Assembly (NCBI GenBank): GCA_030424645.1
Contig: JAUHWP010000008.1
Span: 1-52,761, forward strand
Direction: 5' to 3'
From: Alphaproteobacteria bacterium
GTDB lineage: Bacteria > Pseudomonadota > Alphaproteobacteria > Rhodobacterales > Rhodobacteraceae
Length of the DNA: 52,761 nt
In this document: positions 28,329-36,609 of the stretch, one piece after another
Position numbering within the stretch: position 1 is the stretch's first letter
Layout of the letters: each line of letters opens with the position of its first letter
Notes under the pieces: model-generated
What the model saw: only the letters and a program-made list of their open reading frames with translations
Database searches by the model: none
What the model was told of the DNA's origin: nothing
Made by a program: the position numbers and the translations under genes

Positions 28329-29234
28329 CTACCGGTCTTTCGGGTCCAGCGCGTCGCGCAGGCCGTCACCAAAGAAAAAGAAAGCAAACAGTGAGATCAG
28401 GAAGAAGAACAGCGGGAAGCCAAGCATCCACAGGGTGCCATAGCGCATCTGCCCCGCCCCTTCGTTGATCAGCGCGCCCCAACTGGTCAGGGGTTCCTGC
28501 ACGCCCAGCCCAAGGAACGAGATGAAGCTTTCGAACATGATCATCGACGGCACCAGAAGCGTTGCATAGACGATCACGACGCCCAGCAGGTTCGGAACGA
28601 TATGGCGGATGATGATCTTCGGCGTGGACACACCGGTGGCAATCGCCGCCTCGACGAATTCCTTGTTCTTGATCGACAGGGTTTGCCCGCGCGCGATCCG
28701 CGCCATGTCCAGCCACGAGATCAGGCCGATGCCGACGAACAGCATGAAGATCGACCGCCCGAACACCACCAGAAGCAGGATCAGCACGAACATATAGGGG
28801 ATCGCCATCAGGATATCGACGATCCGCATCATGATGTTGTCCAGCCGCCCGCCGATGAACCCCGCAGTCGCGCCATAAAGCGTGCCCACGACAACCGAGA
28901 TCAACGCGCCGACGATCCCGATCATCAGCGAGATCTGCGTGCCCTGCACGACGCGGGCAAACAGGTCGCGGCCCAGCGGGTCCAACCCGAAATAATGCTT
29001 GGTTTCGAACGACGGCCCGCCAAGGGTGCGCACGTCACCCATCAGGTTCCAGTCGATCTCTTCATTCGACCACGGGGTCAGCATCCCGCCAAACAATGCA
29101 AACAGCGATACAAGGATCAGGATGACCAGCGACACGACCGCCGCCTTGTTGCGAAAGAACCGTGCCCGCGCATCTTGCCACAGCGAGCGGCCCTTGATGA
29201 CTTCGGCGGTTTCTACATTGGTTACATGTGCCAT
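28329..29234 (-). CDS. oppC: Oligopeptide ABC transporter permease OppC
   Basis: A 301-residue inner-membrane permease. An N-terminal cytoplasmic stretch precedes the first TM (about 32-52). The EAA loop that contacts the ATPases reads EAAIATGVSTPKIIIRHIVP. Total length and the OppC N-terminal extension are normal. It is 12 bases from both oppB and oppD. Confidence 0.9.
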   Translation of the reverse strand: MAHVTNVETAEVIKGRSLWQDARARFFRNKAAVVSLVILILVSLFALFGGMLTPWSNEEIDWNLMGDVRTLGGPSFETKHYFGLDPLGRDLFARVVQGTQISLMIGIVGALISVVVGTLYGATAGFIGGRLDNIMMRIVDILMAIPYMFVLILLLVVFGRSIFMLFVGIGLISWLDMARIARGQTLSIKNKEFVEAAIATGVSTPKIIIRHIVPNLLGVVIVYATLLVPSMIMFESFISFLGLGVQEPLTSWGALINEGAGQMRYGTLWMLGFPLFFFLISLFAFFFFGDGLRDALDPKDR

Positions 29235-29246
29235 GTGTCCGCCCCC

Positions 29247-30188
29247 TTAGTACCGGATCCGTGGGTCGATCCATGCATACAGCACGTCGACCACCAGGTT
29301 GAACAGGATCGTCAGCATCCCCACAAGGATCGTGATCCCCATGATCACGGAATAGTCGCGGTTCAGCGCGGCCTGCACGAAGTCCTTGCCGATCCCGCCG
29401 GTGGACAGGAACATATCCACAACGACCGAGCCGGTGATCATGCCAACAAACGCCGGTCCAAGATAGGAAATCACCGGGATCAGCGCCGGTTTCAGCGTGT
29501 GGCGCAGGATGATCGTCCGGTCCGGCAGACCCTTGGCCCGCGCGGTGCGGATGAAGTTCGAGTTCATCACCTCAAGCATCGACGACCGCGTCAGCCGCGC
29601 AATCGACGCCAGATAGGATGTCGCCAGCGCGATGACCGGCATAATCAGATAGGAGGTATAGGAATTGGGATCATTCGGCCCGCCCCACCAGCCGCCACCG
29701 GGCAACCAGCCCAGCCAGAGCGTGAAGACAAGGACGAGAATGGGTGCCATGATGAAGTTCGGCAGGGCCTGTGCGCCAATGGAAAACCCGACCGCCAGAT
29801 AGTCGATCCACGTGTTTTGCTTCAGCGCCGCAACAATCCCCAGCGCGCCCCCGACCAGAACGGCAAAAACAAAGGTCCAGAACCCATAGGTCAGCGTAAC
29901 CGGGAACCCGTCCGCAATGATCTGGTTCACCGTCCGGTCCTGATAGACAAAGCTGGGACCGAAATCGAAATGGAACAGGATGTTTTTCAGATAGGTGCCG
30001 ATCTGGACGAGCAGCGGATCATCAAGCCCGTATTTGGCGTTGATGTTCTCAAGCACCACCGGTGGCAATGCGCGTTCCTTGGTGAACGGCCCGCCCGGCG
30101 CCGCGCGCATCAGAACGAAAGAGAAAATGATCAGGATCAGGATGACTGGAACGGCCATCGCGATGCGACGAAGAACAAAACCCAGCAT
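29247..30188 (-). CDS. oppB: Oligopeptide ABC transporter permease OppB
   Basis: A 313-residue inner-membrane permease, with the N-terminal TM LRRIAMAVPVILILIIFSF and the EAA loop ARAKGLPDRTIILRHTLKP. It pairs with OppC to form the translocation path. It begins 71 bases after oppA, a gap that holds a hairpin. Confidence 0.9.
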   Translation of the reverse strand: MLGFVLRRIAMAVPVILILIIFSFVLMRAAPGGPFTKERALPPVVLENINAKYGLDDPLLVQIGTYLKNILFHFDFGPSFVYQDRTVNQIIADGFPVTLTYGFWTFVFAVLVGGALGIVAALKQNTWIDYLAVGFSIGAQALPNFIMAPILVLVFTLWLGWLPGGGWWGGPNDPNSYTSYLIMPVIALATSYLASIARLTRSSMLEVMNSNFIRTARAKGLPDRTIILRHTLKPALIPVISYLGPAFVGMITGSVVVDMFLSTGGIGKDFVQAALNRDYSVIMGITILVGMLTILFNLVVDVLYAWIDPRIRY

Positions 30189-30209
30189 ATGGAAGCCCCG
30201 CTTTTGGGT

Positions 30210-30236
30210 GGGCGGCCCGGTTTCCCGGACGCGCCC
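30210..30236 (-). promoter_or_regulatory. Intercistronic hairpin between oppA and oppB
   Basis: On the transcribed strand GGGCG...CCGG pairs with CCGG...CGCCC around a short loop, in the 71-base gap after the oppA stop. Such structures commonly protect the binding-protein message and lower downstream expression, giving excess OppA over the membrane parts. There is no T-run, so a full terminator is unlikely. Confidence 0.45.
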
Positions 30237-30259
30237 TGACTTGGTTAGAACAGGTTAGC

Positions 30260-31882
30260 TTATTCAGCCACCTTGTACATCCGACGGGAATAGATGTTGT
30301 TCATCAGATCTTCAAAGGGGTATCCCTTCAGGTCCGGCTTGACCATGATCACGTTGGTATACTGATACACCGGAACGATCGGCATGTCGTCAGCCAGCAA
30401 TTGTTCCATCTGCTTGTATTCTTCGGCGGGGTTTTCCGAAGTCTTCGCAGCCTTTGCCAGCGCATCATACTCTTCGTTGATGTATTTGCCGTTGTTGTGG
30501 CCCGAGGTCGAGGTGAACAGGTCCGTATAGGTCGACGGCTCGTTATAGTCACCGCACCACGCATAGCGGGCCATGCCGAAGTCACCGTTGCGCAGTTTGT
30601 CCAGGTGCACCTTCCATTCGAAATTGGCCAGCGTGATATTGGCGCCCAGATTCTGCTTCCACATCTGCGATGCCGCGATGGCGATCTTCTTGTGGGCTTC
30701 CGAGGTGTTATAGTTCAGCGTCAGTTCCAGCGGCTTGCCGCCTGGGCCATAACCTGCTTCCTCAAGCAGTTCCTTGGCCTTTGCCACGCGCTCATCCTGG
30801 CTCCAGGTCGCATAGTCGATGCTCGGCATTTCGAAACCGGCGGTTTTCTGGTGCGTCCAGTTATAGGACGGATACTGACCACCCTTCAGGATGCTGTCCA
30901 CGATCACGTCGCGGTTCAGCGCATAGGACAGCGCCTTGCGGACACGAACGTCCTTCAGGGCTTCCGGGCCGTTTTCACGCAGGTTGAACATATAGATATA
31001 CGAGCACGATCGCGGGGTCGAATAGGTCTCGTCCGGCAGTTTTTCCTTCAGCGCCGGATACTGGCCTGCGGGCACTTCGGTCTTGTCGACCTCGCCCGCG
31101 TCATAGCGCGTCAGCGCGATGTTCTCATCATTGATGACAAGGGCGACAACGGTTTCAAGAATGGTGTTGTCGTTGTCCCAATACATCGGGTTACGTTCAC
31201 GGGTGACCTTCACACCGGGGACATAATCGGTCAGCACATAGGCACCGTTACCGACAAGGTTGCCGGGCTTGGTCCAGTCGTTGCCGTGGGCTTCGATCAC
31301 CTTCTGGTTCACCGGGAAGGTCGACGCGTGGGTCAGCATCCCCGGGAAATAGGGGCGCGGCGCGTCGATTTTGACCTCAAGGGTCTTGTCGTCGATGGCT
31401 GTTGCGCCCAGCGTATCGACCTCGGCTTCGCCGGCGACAATCTTGGTCGCGTTCTCGACGCCCATCAGCTCCATATACCAGGCATATTCCGACGCGGTTG
31501 CCGGATCGGCCAAACGGCGCCAGGCATAAACAAAGTCACCGGCGGTCACGGGATCGCCGTTCGACCATTTGGCGTCGCGCAGCTTGAAGGTATAGGTCAG
31601 GCCATCTTCGGACACTTCCCAGCTTTCCGCCGCACCGGGAACCGAATTACCCTGCGCATCCGAATTCACCAGACCTTCGAACAGGTCGCGCAGGATGTGC
31701 GAACCTTCGACATCCGTGTTGATCTGGGGGTCGAACGACTTCACGTCGTCCAGCATACGATAGGTATAGGTCTGGTTGTCCGCCAGCGCCTCGCCCGTCA
31801 CCGGGTGGGTGCCAGCAGCCAGGGCCGGGCTTGCAATCGCAAAGGCCGAGCACAGAAGGGCCGCTTTGATTGAAATGTTCAT
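30260..31882 (-). CDS. oppA: Oligopeptide-binding protein OppA
   Basis: A periplasmic solute-binding protein family 5 receptor, 540 residues. A signal peptide occupies residues 1-22 (cleavage near ALA-AGT), with no lipobox. Family features include SFDPQINTDVEGSHILRDLFEGL near the mature N-terminus, VRKALSYALNRD in the hinge region, and a C-terminal half with ARYAWCGDYNEP. GGGAGAACC precedes the ATG. It is the first gene of oppABCDF. Confidence 0.92.
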   Translation of the reverse strand: MNISIKAALLCSAFAIASPALAAGTHPVTGEALADNQTYTYRMLDDVKSFDPQINTDVEGSHILRDLFEGLVNSDAQGNSVPGAAESWEVSEDGLTYTFKLRDAKWSNGDPVTAGDFVYAWRRLADPATASEYAWYMELMGVENATKIVAGEAEVDTLGATAIDDKTLEVKIDAPRPYFPGMLTHASTFPVNQKVIEAHGNDWTKPGNLVGNGAYVLTDYVPGVKVTRERNPMYWDNDNTILETVVALVINDENIALTRYDAGEVDKTEVPAGQYPALKEKLPDETYSTPRSCSYIYMFNLRENGPEALKDVRVRKALSYALNRDVIVDSILKGGQYPSYNWTHQKTAGFEMPSIDYATWSQDERVAKAKELLEEAGYGPGGKPLELTLNYNTSEAHKKIAIAASQMWKQNLGANITLANFEWKVHLDKLRNGDFGMARYAWCGDYNEPSTYTDLFTSTSGHNNGKYINEEYDALAKAAKTSENPAEEYKQMEQLLADDMPIVPVYQYTNVIMVKPDLKGYPFEDLMNNIYSRRMYKVAE

Positions 31883-32215
31883 GAAGGTTCTCCCTAGTCA
31901 GGTTTTGTGGGATGATGCGCTAAACGGAACTCAATCGTTCCGCGAGAGACTCAGCCCTCCGGCAATCACCGATGAAGCATCCTAAGCGCAACAGATACAG
32001 GGTGACAACTCCTTGCAGGGGTGCCGTTTTTTCAACAAGTCGAGAGATCGGATCGTCGTGCAGGCCCGGCCGCTTTCGTGATTATGACGGTGAATTTCGT
32101 CAATAAGGCGGGGAATCCGTCATCCCAAGCCTTACCTGACTGCAATATTGCCAATATCGGACCCGCATGCGAACGTGACGTAACTTAAGCGACAGGACCA
32201 ATCCGAGGGAAATCC
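31883..32215. other. 333-bp divergent control region, oppA/deoC
   Basis: This gap contains no convincing gene. It must hold both divergent promoters, but I see no clear -35/-10 pair. Visible structure: an inverted repeat CGGAAC-6-GTTCCG (31925-31942) in the oppA leader, and four TGACG/CGTCA pentamers upstream of deoC (given separately). Confidence 0.6.
32085..32180. promoter_or_regulatory. Cluster of TGACG/CGTCA half-sites upstream of deoC
   Basis: TGACG at 32085-32089 faces CGTCA at 32098-32102 (8-base spacer). Further copies are at 32118-32122 (CGTCA) and 32176-32180 (TGACG). Four pentamers within 96 bases directly before deoC suggest binding of a dimeric regulator. No regulator gene is adjacent. 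Confidence 0.35.
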
Positions 32216-33235
32216 GTGCAAAGCGAACAGACATCATCCCGCAGTTCTGACAAGGATCGGGATGCGGCGCAGTTGCCCCAAGTGACCCATGCCCGCAATC
32301 CGGGGATGGATCTGGACATGAACTGGGTGCGCGCCGTGCAGGCCAACACATCCGCGATCGAACGCCGTTGTGCGACCCTTCCGGGGCGGCGCAGCGTCAA
32401 GAAGGATCATCAGGCAGCGTGGCTTCTGAAAGCGATCACCATGATCGACCTGACCACGCTGGCGGGTGATGACACGCCGGGCCGCGTGCGCCGTCTGTGT
32501 GCCAAGGCCGCCCATCCCGTGCGGCCCGAGATCATGCAGGCGCTGGGTGTCGATGACATTACGACCGGGGCGGTCTGCGTCTATCACGACATGATCCCGA
32601 CCGCGGTCGAGACACTGGAGCATATGGGCGTCACCCTGCCCATAGCGGCGGTATCGACCGGCTTTCCGGCGGGGCTTAGCCCCTATCACCTGCGGGTCGA
32701 GGAAATCCGCGAAAGCGTGCGCGCCGGGGCGTCCGAGATCGACATCGTGATCTCGCGCCAACATGTTCTGACCGGCAACTGGCAGGCGCTTTATGACGAA
32801 ATGCGCGACTTCCGTGAAGCTTGTGGCGAGGCCCATGTAAAGGCGATCCTGGCAACCGGAGAGCTGGGCAGTCTGCGCAACGTCGCACGCGCGTCGCTGG
32901 TCTGCATGATGGCCGGGGCCGATTTCATCAAGACCTCGACCGGCAAGGAAAGCGTGAACGCGACCCTGCCCGTCAGCCTGGTGATGATCCGCGCGATCCG
33001 TGATTATTACGACGCCACGGGGTATCAGGTCGGCTACAAGCCTGCCGGTGGCATCTCGAAAGCCAAGGACGCGATCACCTATCTGGCGCTGATCAAGGAA
33101 GAGCTGGGCGATGACTGGCTGACGCCAGACCTGTTCCGCTTCGGTGCCAGCTCGCTTCTGGGCGATATCGAACGCCAGTTGGAACACCACGTGACCGGCC
33201 ATTACTCGGCCAACTACCGCCACCCGATGGGCTGA
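32216..33235 (+). CDS. deoC: Deoxyribose-phosphate aldolase
   Basis: A class I aldolase that cleaves 2-deoxyribose 5-phosphate to acetaldehyde and glyceraldehyde 3-phosphate. The Schiff-base lysine is Lys239 in FIKTSTGK, with the relay lysine Lys275 in VGYKPAGG and an active-site Asp176 in EIDIVI. At 339 residues it resembles the longer DeoC of eukaryotes and some proteobacteria, with an N-terminal extension of about 60 residues. The GTG start at 32216 is supported by GAGGGAA seven bases upstream. It lies ten bases before the ALDH gene, which could take up the acetaldehyde. Confidence 0.93.
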   Translation: MQSEQTSSRSSDKDRDAAQLPQVTHARNPGMDLDMNWVRAVQANTSAIERRCATLPGRRSVKKDHQAAWLLKAITMIDLTTLAGDDTPGRVRRLCAKAAHPVRPEIMQALGVDDITTGAVCVYHDMIPTAVETLEHMGVTLPIAAVSTGFPAGLSPYHLRVEEIRESVRAGASEIDIVISRQHVLTGNWQALYDEMRDFREACGEAHVKAILATGELGSLRNVARASLVCMMAGADFIKTSTGKESVNATLPVSLVMIRAIRDYYDATGYQVGYKPAGGISKAKDAITYLALIKEELGDDWLTPDLFRFGASSLLGDIERQLEHHVTGHYSANYRHPMG

Positions 33236-33245
33236 GGACTTAGAC

Positions 33246-35597
33246 ATGACCGTGAAAGAGATTTTCGACACCATGGAATACGGCCCTGCCCCGGAAAGCG
33301 CCAAGGAAGCGCTGGCGTGGATTTCCGATCATGACGGCCAGTTCGGTCTTTACATCGACGGCAAGATGACCGCTGTTGGCGACACGTTCGACAGCAAGAA
33401 CCCCGCCACCGGCGAGGTGTTGGCGCGGGTCACGCAGGCCACGCCCGACGACGTGGATGCCGCCGTGTCTGCCGCGCGCAAGGCGCAACGCAAATGGGCG
33501 GGCCTAACAGGTCACCAACGTGCCAAATACCTGTATGCGCTCGCGCGTCTGGTGCAGAAACATTCGCGCTTGTTTGCCGTGCTGGAAACGCTGGACAACG
33601 GCAAGCCGATCCGCGAAAGCCGCGACATCGACATTCCGTTGGTCGCGCGCCATTTCTATTATCACGCGGGCATGGCGCAATTGCAGGACGCTGAATTGCC
33701 CGACCGCGAGGCTTTGGGCGTCTGCGGCCAGATCATCCCGTGGAACTTCCCCCTTCTGATGCTGGCCTGGAAGATCGCGCCCGCGATTGCGATGGGCAAC
33801 ACGGTGGTGTTGAAGCCTGCCGAATACACCTCCCTGACCGCGCTTCTGTTTGCGCGGATCTGCGACGAGGCCGGGCTGCCCAAGGGTGTGGTCAATATCG
33901 TCACAGGCGATGGCCGCGTGGGCGAAGCCATCGTGACGCATGAGGATATCGACAAGATCGCCTTCACCGGCTCGACCGAAGTGGGGCGTGTGATCCGCCG
34001 TGAAACGGCGGGCGCGGGCAAATCGCTGACTTTGGAGCTGGGCGGCAAGTCACCCTATATCGTCTTTGACGATGCCGACCTTGATTCAGCGGTCGAAGGG
34101 CTGGTCGATGCAATCTGGTTCAACCAGGGGCAGGTCTGCTGTGCCGGTTCGCGCCTGATCGTGCAGGAAAGCATCGCGGGTCGTTTTTATGCCAAGCTGC
34201 GCGCGCGGATGGACAAGTTGCGGATGGGCGATCCGCTGGACAAATCCATCGACGTGGGCGCCGTGGTGGACCCGGTGCAACACAAGCGGATAACCGAACT
34301 GGTCGACGCCGGCGCAGGCGATGGCGACATGTATCAGGCCCCCTGCCCGATCCCTGCGGCGGGCTGTTTCTATCCGCCCACGCTTGTCACGGGCCTGTCG
34401 CCAGCCTCGTCCCTGATGCAAGAAGAAATCTTCGGCCCGGTGCTGGCCGCAACCACCTTCCGCACCCCGTCCGAGGCGGTCGAGATCGCCAACAACACCC
34501 GCTACGGTCTGGCCGCAACCGTGTGGAGCGAGAATGTGAACCTGACGCTGGACATCGCGCCCAAGCTCGCGGCAGGGGTCGTTTGGGTCAACGGCACCAA
34601 CATGTTCGACGCCGCCGCCGGGTTCGGCGGTGTGCGCGAAAGCGGGTTCGGGCGTGAAGGCGGCTGGGAAGGGTTGCAAGCCTATACCAAACCGCGCGGA
34701 GCGCCGAAGGCCCTCAAACCCATCGCGGCCTTTGCCGCTCCGAAAGAGGCAAAGGTGGACGCGCTGGACCGCACCGCCAAGTTCTATATCGGCGGCAAGC
34801 AGGCACGACCCGATGGGGGGTATTCGCAAGCGGTCTGGTCCAAACAGGGCACACTTCTGGGCCATGTGGGCGTGGCCAACCGCAAGGATATCCGCAACGC
34901 CGTCGAAGCCGCCCACGCAGCGGCGGGTTGGTCCAAGACGACCGGGCACCTGCGGGCGCAAATCCTCTATTACATCGGCGAGAACCTCTCGGCCCGCGCG
35001 GACGAGTTCGCCACAAGGATCGACGCAATGATGGGCGGGAGAAGCGGCATGAAAGAGGTCGACGCCGCCGTCAGCCGCCTGTTCACCTATGCGGCCTGGG
35101 CCGACAAGTTTGACGGCGCGGCAAAACCCATCCCGATGCGCGGCGTCGCCTTGGCAATGAACGAGCCTGTCGGCGTGATCGGCGGATTTTGCCCGGATGA
35201 CGCACCGCTTCTGGGGCTTGTGTCGCTGATGGCCCCGGCCATCGCCATGGGCAACCGCGTGGTGCTGGCGGCAAGCGAGCCCTTCCCGCTGGCGGCCACG
35301 GATTTCTATCAGGTGCTCGACACCTCGGACCTGCCCGCCGGTGTGGTGAACATCGTCACCGGCAGTCATGCGGAACTGGCCGCGCCTTTGTCTGGCCATC
35401 TGGGCGTGGACGCCGTGTGGACGCAATCCGGGGCTGATATTTCGGCCGTTGTCGAAGCTGAAAGCGCGGGAAATCTGAAACGCACATGGGTCAACAATGC
35501 CCAAACACGGGATTGGTTCGGCGCGAACGGCGAGGGCCGGGAGTTTCTGACCCACGCCACCGAGGTCAAGACCATCTGGGTGCCTTACGGCGAATAA
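33246..35597 (+). CDS. ALDH16-type two-domain aldehyde dehydrogenase
   Basis: A 783-residue protein of the ALDH16 architecture. The N-terminal domain is a full ALDH, with IIPWNFPLLM, cofactor motif TGSTEVG (241-247), general base Glu264 in ELGGKSP and catalytic Cys298 in GQVCCAGS. From about residue 505 a second, shorter ALDH-like domain follows (IGGKQARPDGG, AMNEPVGVIGG, AGVVNIVTGS) that lacks both ELGG and a catalytic cysteine. Structures of bacterial ALDH16 show that such a domain helps dimerise. GAGG precedes the ATG. Downstream of deoC it probably oxidises acetaldehyde to acetate with NAD(P)+. Confidence 0.9.
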   Translation: MTVKEIFDTMEYGPAPESAKEALAWISDHDGQFGLYIDGKMTAVGDTFDSKNPATGEVLARVTQATPDDVDAAVSAARKAQRKWAGLTGHQRAKYLYALARLVQKHSRLFAVLETLDNGKPIRESRDIDIPLVARHFYYHAGMAQLQDAELPDREALGVCGQIIPWNFPLLMLAWKIAPAIAMGNTVVLKPAEYTSLTALLFARICDEAGLPKGVVNIVTGDGRVGEAIVTHEDIDKIAFTGSTEVGRVIRRETAGAGKSLTLELGGKSPYIVFDDADLDSAVEGLVDAIWFNQGQVCCAGSRLIVQESIAGRFYAKLRARMDKLRMGDPLDKSIDVGAVVDPVQHKRITELVDAGAGDGDMYQAPCPIPAAGCFYPPTLVTGLSPASSLMQEEIFGPVLAATTFRTPSEAVEIANNTRYGLAATVWSENVNLTLDIAPKLAAGVVWVNGTNMFDAAAGFGGVRESGFGREGGWEGLQAYTKPRGAPKALKPIAAFAAPKEAKVDALDRTAKFYIGGKQARPDGGYSQAVWSKQGTLLGHVGVANRKDIRNAVEAAHAAAGWSKTTGHLRAQILYYIGENLSARADEFATRIDAMMGGRSGMKEVDAAVSRLFTYAAWADKFDGAAKPIPMRGVALAMNEPVGVIGGFCPDDAPLLGLVSLMAPAIAMGNRVVLAASEPFPLAATDFYQVLDTSDLPAGVVNIVTGSHAELAAPLSGHLGVDAVWTQSGADISAVVEAESAGNLKRTWVNNAQTRDWFGANGEGREFLTHATEVKTIWVPYGE

Positions 35598-35613
35598 GAA
35601 CCCAAAGAATGAT

Positions 35614-35647
35614 AAACGCCGCGTCGAAGATCAGACGCGGCGTTTTT
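35614..35647 (+). terminator. Terminator after the deoC-ALDH16 operon
   Basis: A perfect 12-pair stem, AAACGCCGCGTC (35614-35625) with GACGCGGCGTTT (35634-35645), is followed by a T-run, 17 bases after the ALDH stop. It may also serve the convergent DUF1523-like gene. Confidence 0.93.
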
Positions 35648-35654
35648 CGTTGCA

Positions 35655-36332
35655 TCACTTTTTCCGCCACGATCCCAGCCAGCGCGAAAACCGGCCCCGT
35701 GCTTCATCGGCGCGGGCGTCCACGGCGTCCCATGCCTCGCCCGCGTCTTCCAGAGCCGGATCAATGGACCGTTCGCGGAATTGTCGCCACAAGGCGCGGA
35801 CGAACCCGATGATTATCGCCAGAACGAGGAAGAACAGGATGTTGAACCACGGAATGATGGTCACATCCGGCCCTGTTACAGGGCGAATGGCAACCGCGTT
35901 GGGGAACGCTGAAATCAACTCGTTGCGCCACCCGTAATGCGTGACGACCGCCCATTTCGGGTTCTCGGCGGTGGATTGCAGGTCGTCCGCCTCGGTCTGT
36001 AAATTGGCGGTGTCAAACTTGAAATAGAAGGGCCAGCCCCAGCCGGTGTCTTCGTTGCGATACACCATGACCTCTTCCGTGTCGGTGCGAACGAACCCCA
36101 GAAGATAGGTCTTTTTCTTTCTGGTCTGGATAAACTGCACATCGCGGTTGACCAGCGTTGCGGACTGATCGTCCGGCCGCGCCCAGAAAATGCGGGTCCA
36201 GTCGCCAAGGTCCTGCCGTTCCTGATAGGTATTCACGACCCGCACCACGTCATGCTGGGGCAGGACATAGTGAAACACGCCGAACAGGATCAGGAAAATC
36301 AGACTGCGGATGATGATACGAAAACGGCGCAT
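35655..36332 (-). CDS. DUF1523-like membrane protein
   Basis: A 225-residue protein with an N-terminal TM anchor (about 7-24), a roughly 130-residue domain probably facing the periplasm, rich in aromatic residues (DTGWGWPFYFKFDTANLQ), a second TM (about 158-181) and a charged cytoplasmic tail. I recognise it as the DUF1523 type; no function is known. The frame is open upstream, but the ATG at 36332 with TGAGG ahead is preferred. It is the last gene of the AAA+ operon, eight bases after the 88-residue gene. Confidence 0.75.
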   Translation of the reverse strand: MRRFRIIIRSLIFLILFGVFHYVLPQHDVVRVVNTYQERQDLGDWTRIFWARPDDQSATLVNRDVQFIQTRKKKTYLLGFVRTDTEEVMVYRNEDTGWGWPFYFKFDTANLQTEADDLQSTAENPKWAVVTHYGWRNELISAFPNAVAIRPVTGPDVTIIPWFNILFFLVLAIIIGFVRALWRQFRERSIDPALEDAGEAWDAVDARADEARGRFSRWLGSWRKK

Positions 36333-36340
36333 GGGGAACC

Positions 36341-36607
36341 TCAGTTGATTAGGATAAGAGACATCAGCACAAAGATCGCGGGGATCACATAGACCAGCAG
36401 GATCAGCTTGGGCCGGAAGCTTTTCTTGTAATCCTCCATCCCCTCGCGCAGCCACGCTTCGCGGTCGGTTTCATCGCCATCGGGATGTTCCTCGGCCCAT
36501 TGATCTTCCAGCTTCTCCAACCGGACCGACCGGGAATACAGGCTGACCAGCACATAGACGATGCTCAGCCCGATAAACCCGAAAATGACAAGTCGCACCA
36601 ACCCCAT
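36341..36607 (-). CDS. Small two-TM membrane protein
   Basis: An 88-residue protein with TM helices at about 4-25 and 66-87. The intervening acidic, charged segment (EKLEDQWAEEHPDGDETDREAW) probably lies on the cytoplasmic side. I cannot assign a family. A perfect AGGAGGT lies before the ATG at 36607, one of the strongest ribosome sites in the window, so high expression is likely. It lies two bases after the 453-residue gene and eight before the DUF1523-like gene. Confidence 0.75.
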   Translation of the reverse strand: MGLVRLVIFGFIGLSIVYVLVSLYSRSVRLEKLEDQWAEEHPDGDETDREAWLREGMEDYKKSFRPKLILLVYVIPAIFVLMSLILIN

Positions 36608-36609
36608 CG

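Noticed and set aside
28602-30239. 545-codon open frame on the plus strand across oppC/oppB
   Set aside because: Antisense to two permeases with correct EAA loops; the product is a charged low-complexity shadow.
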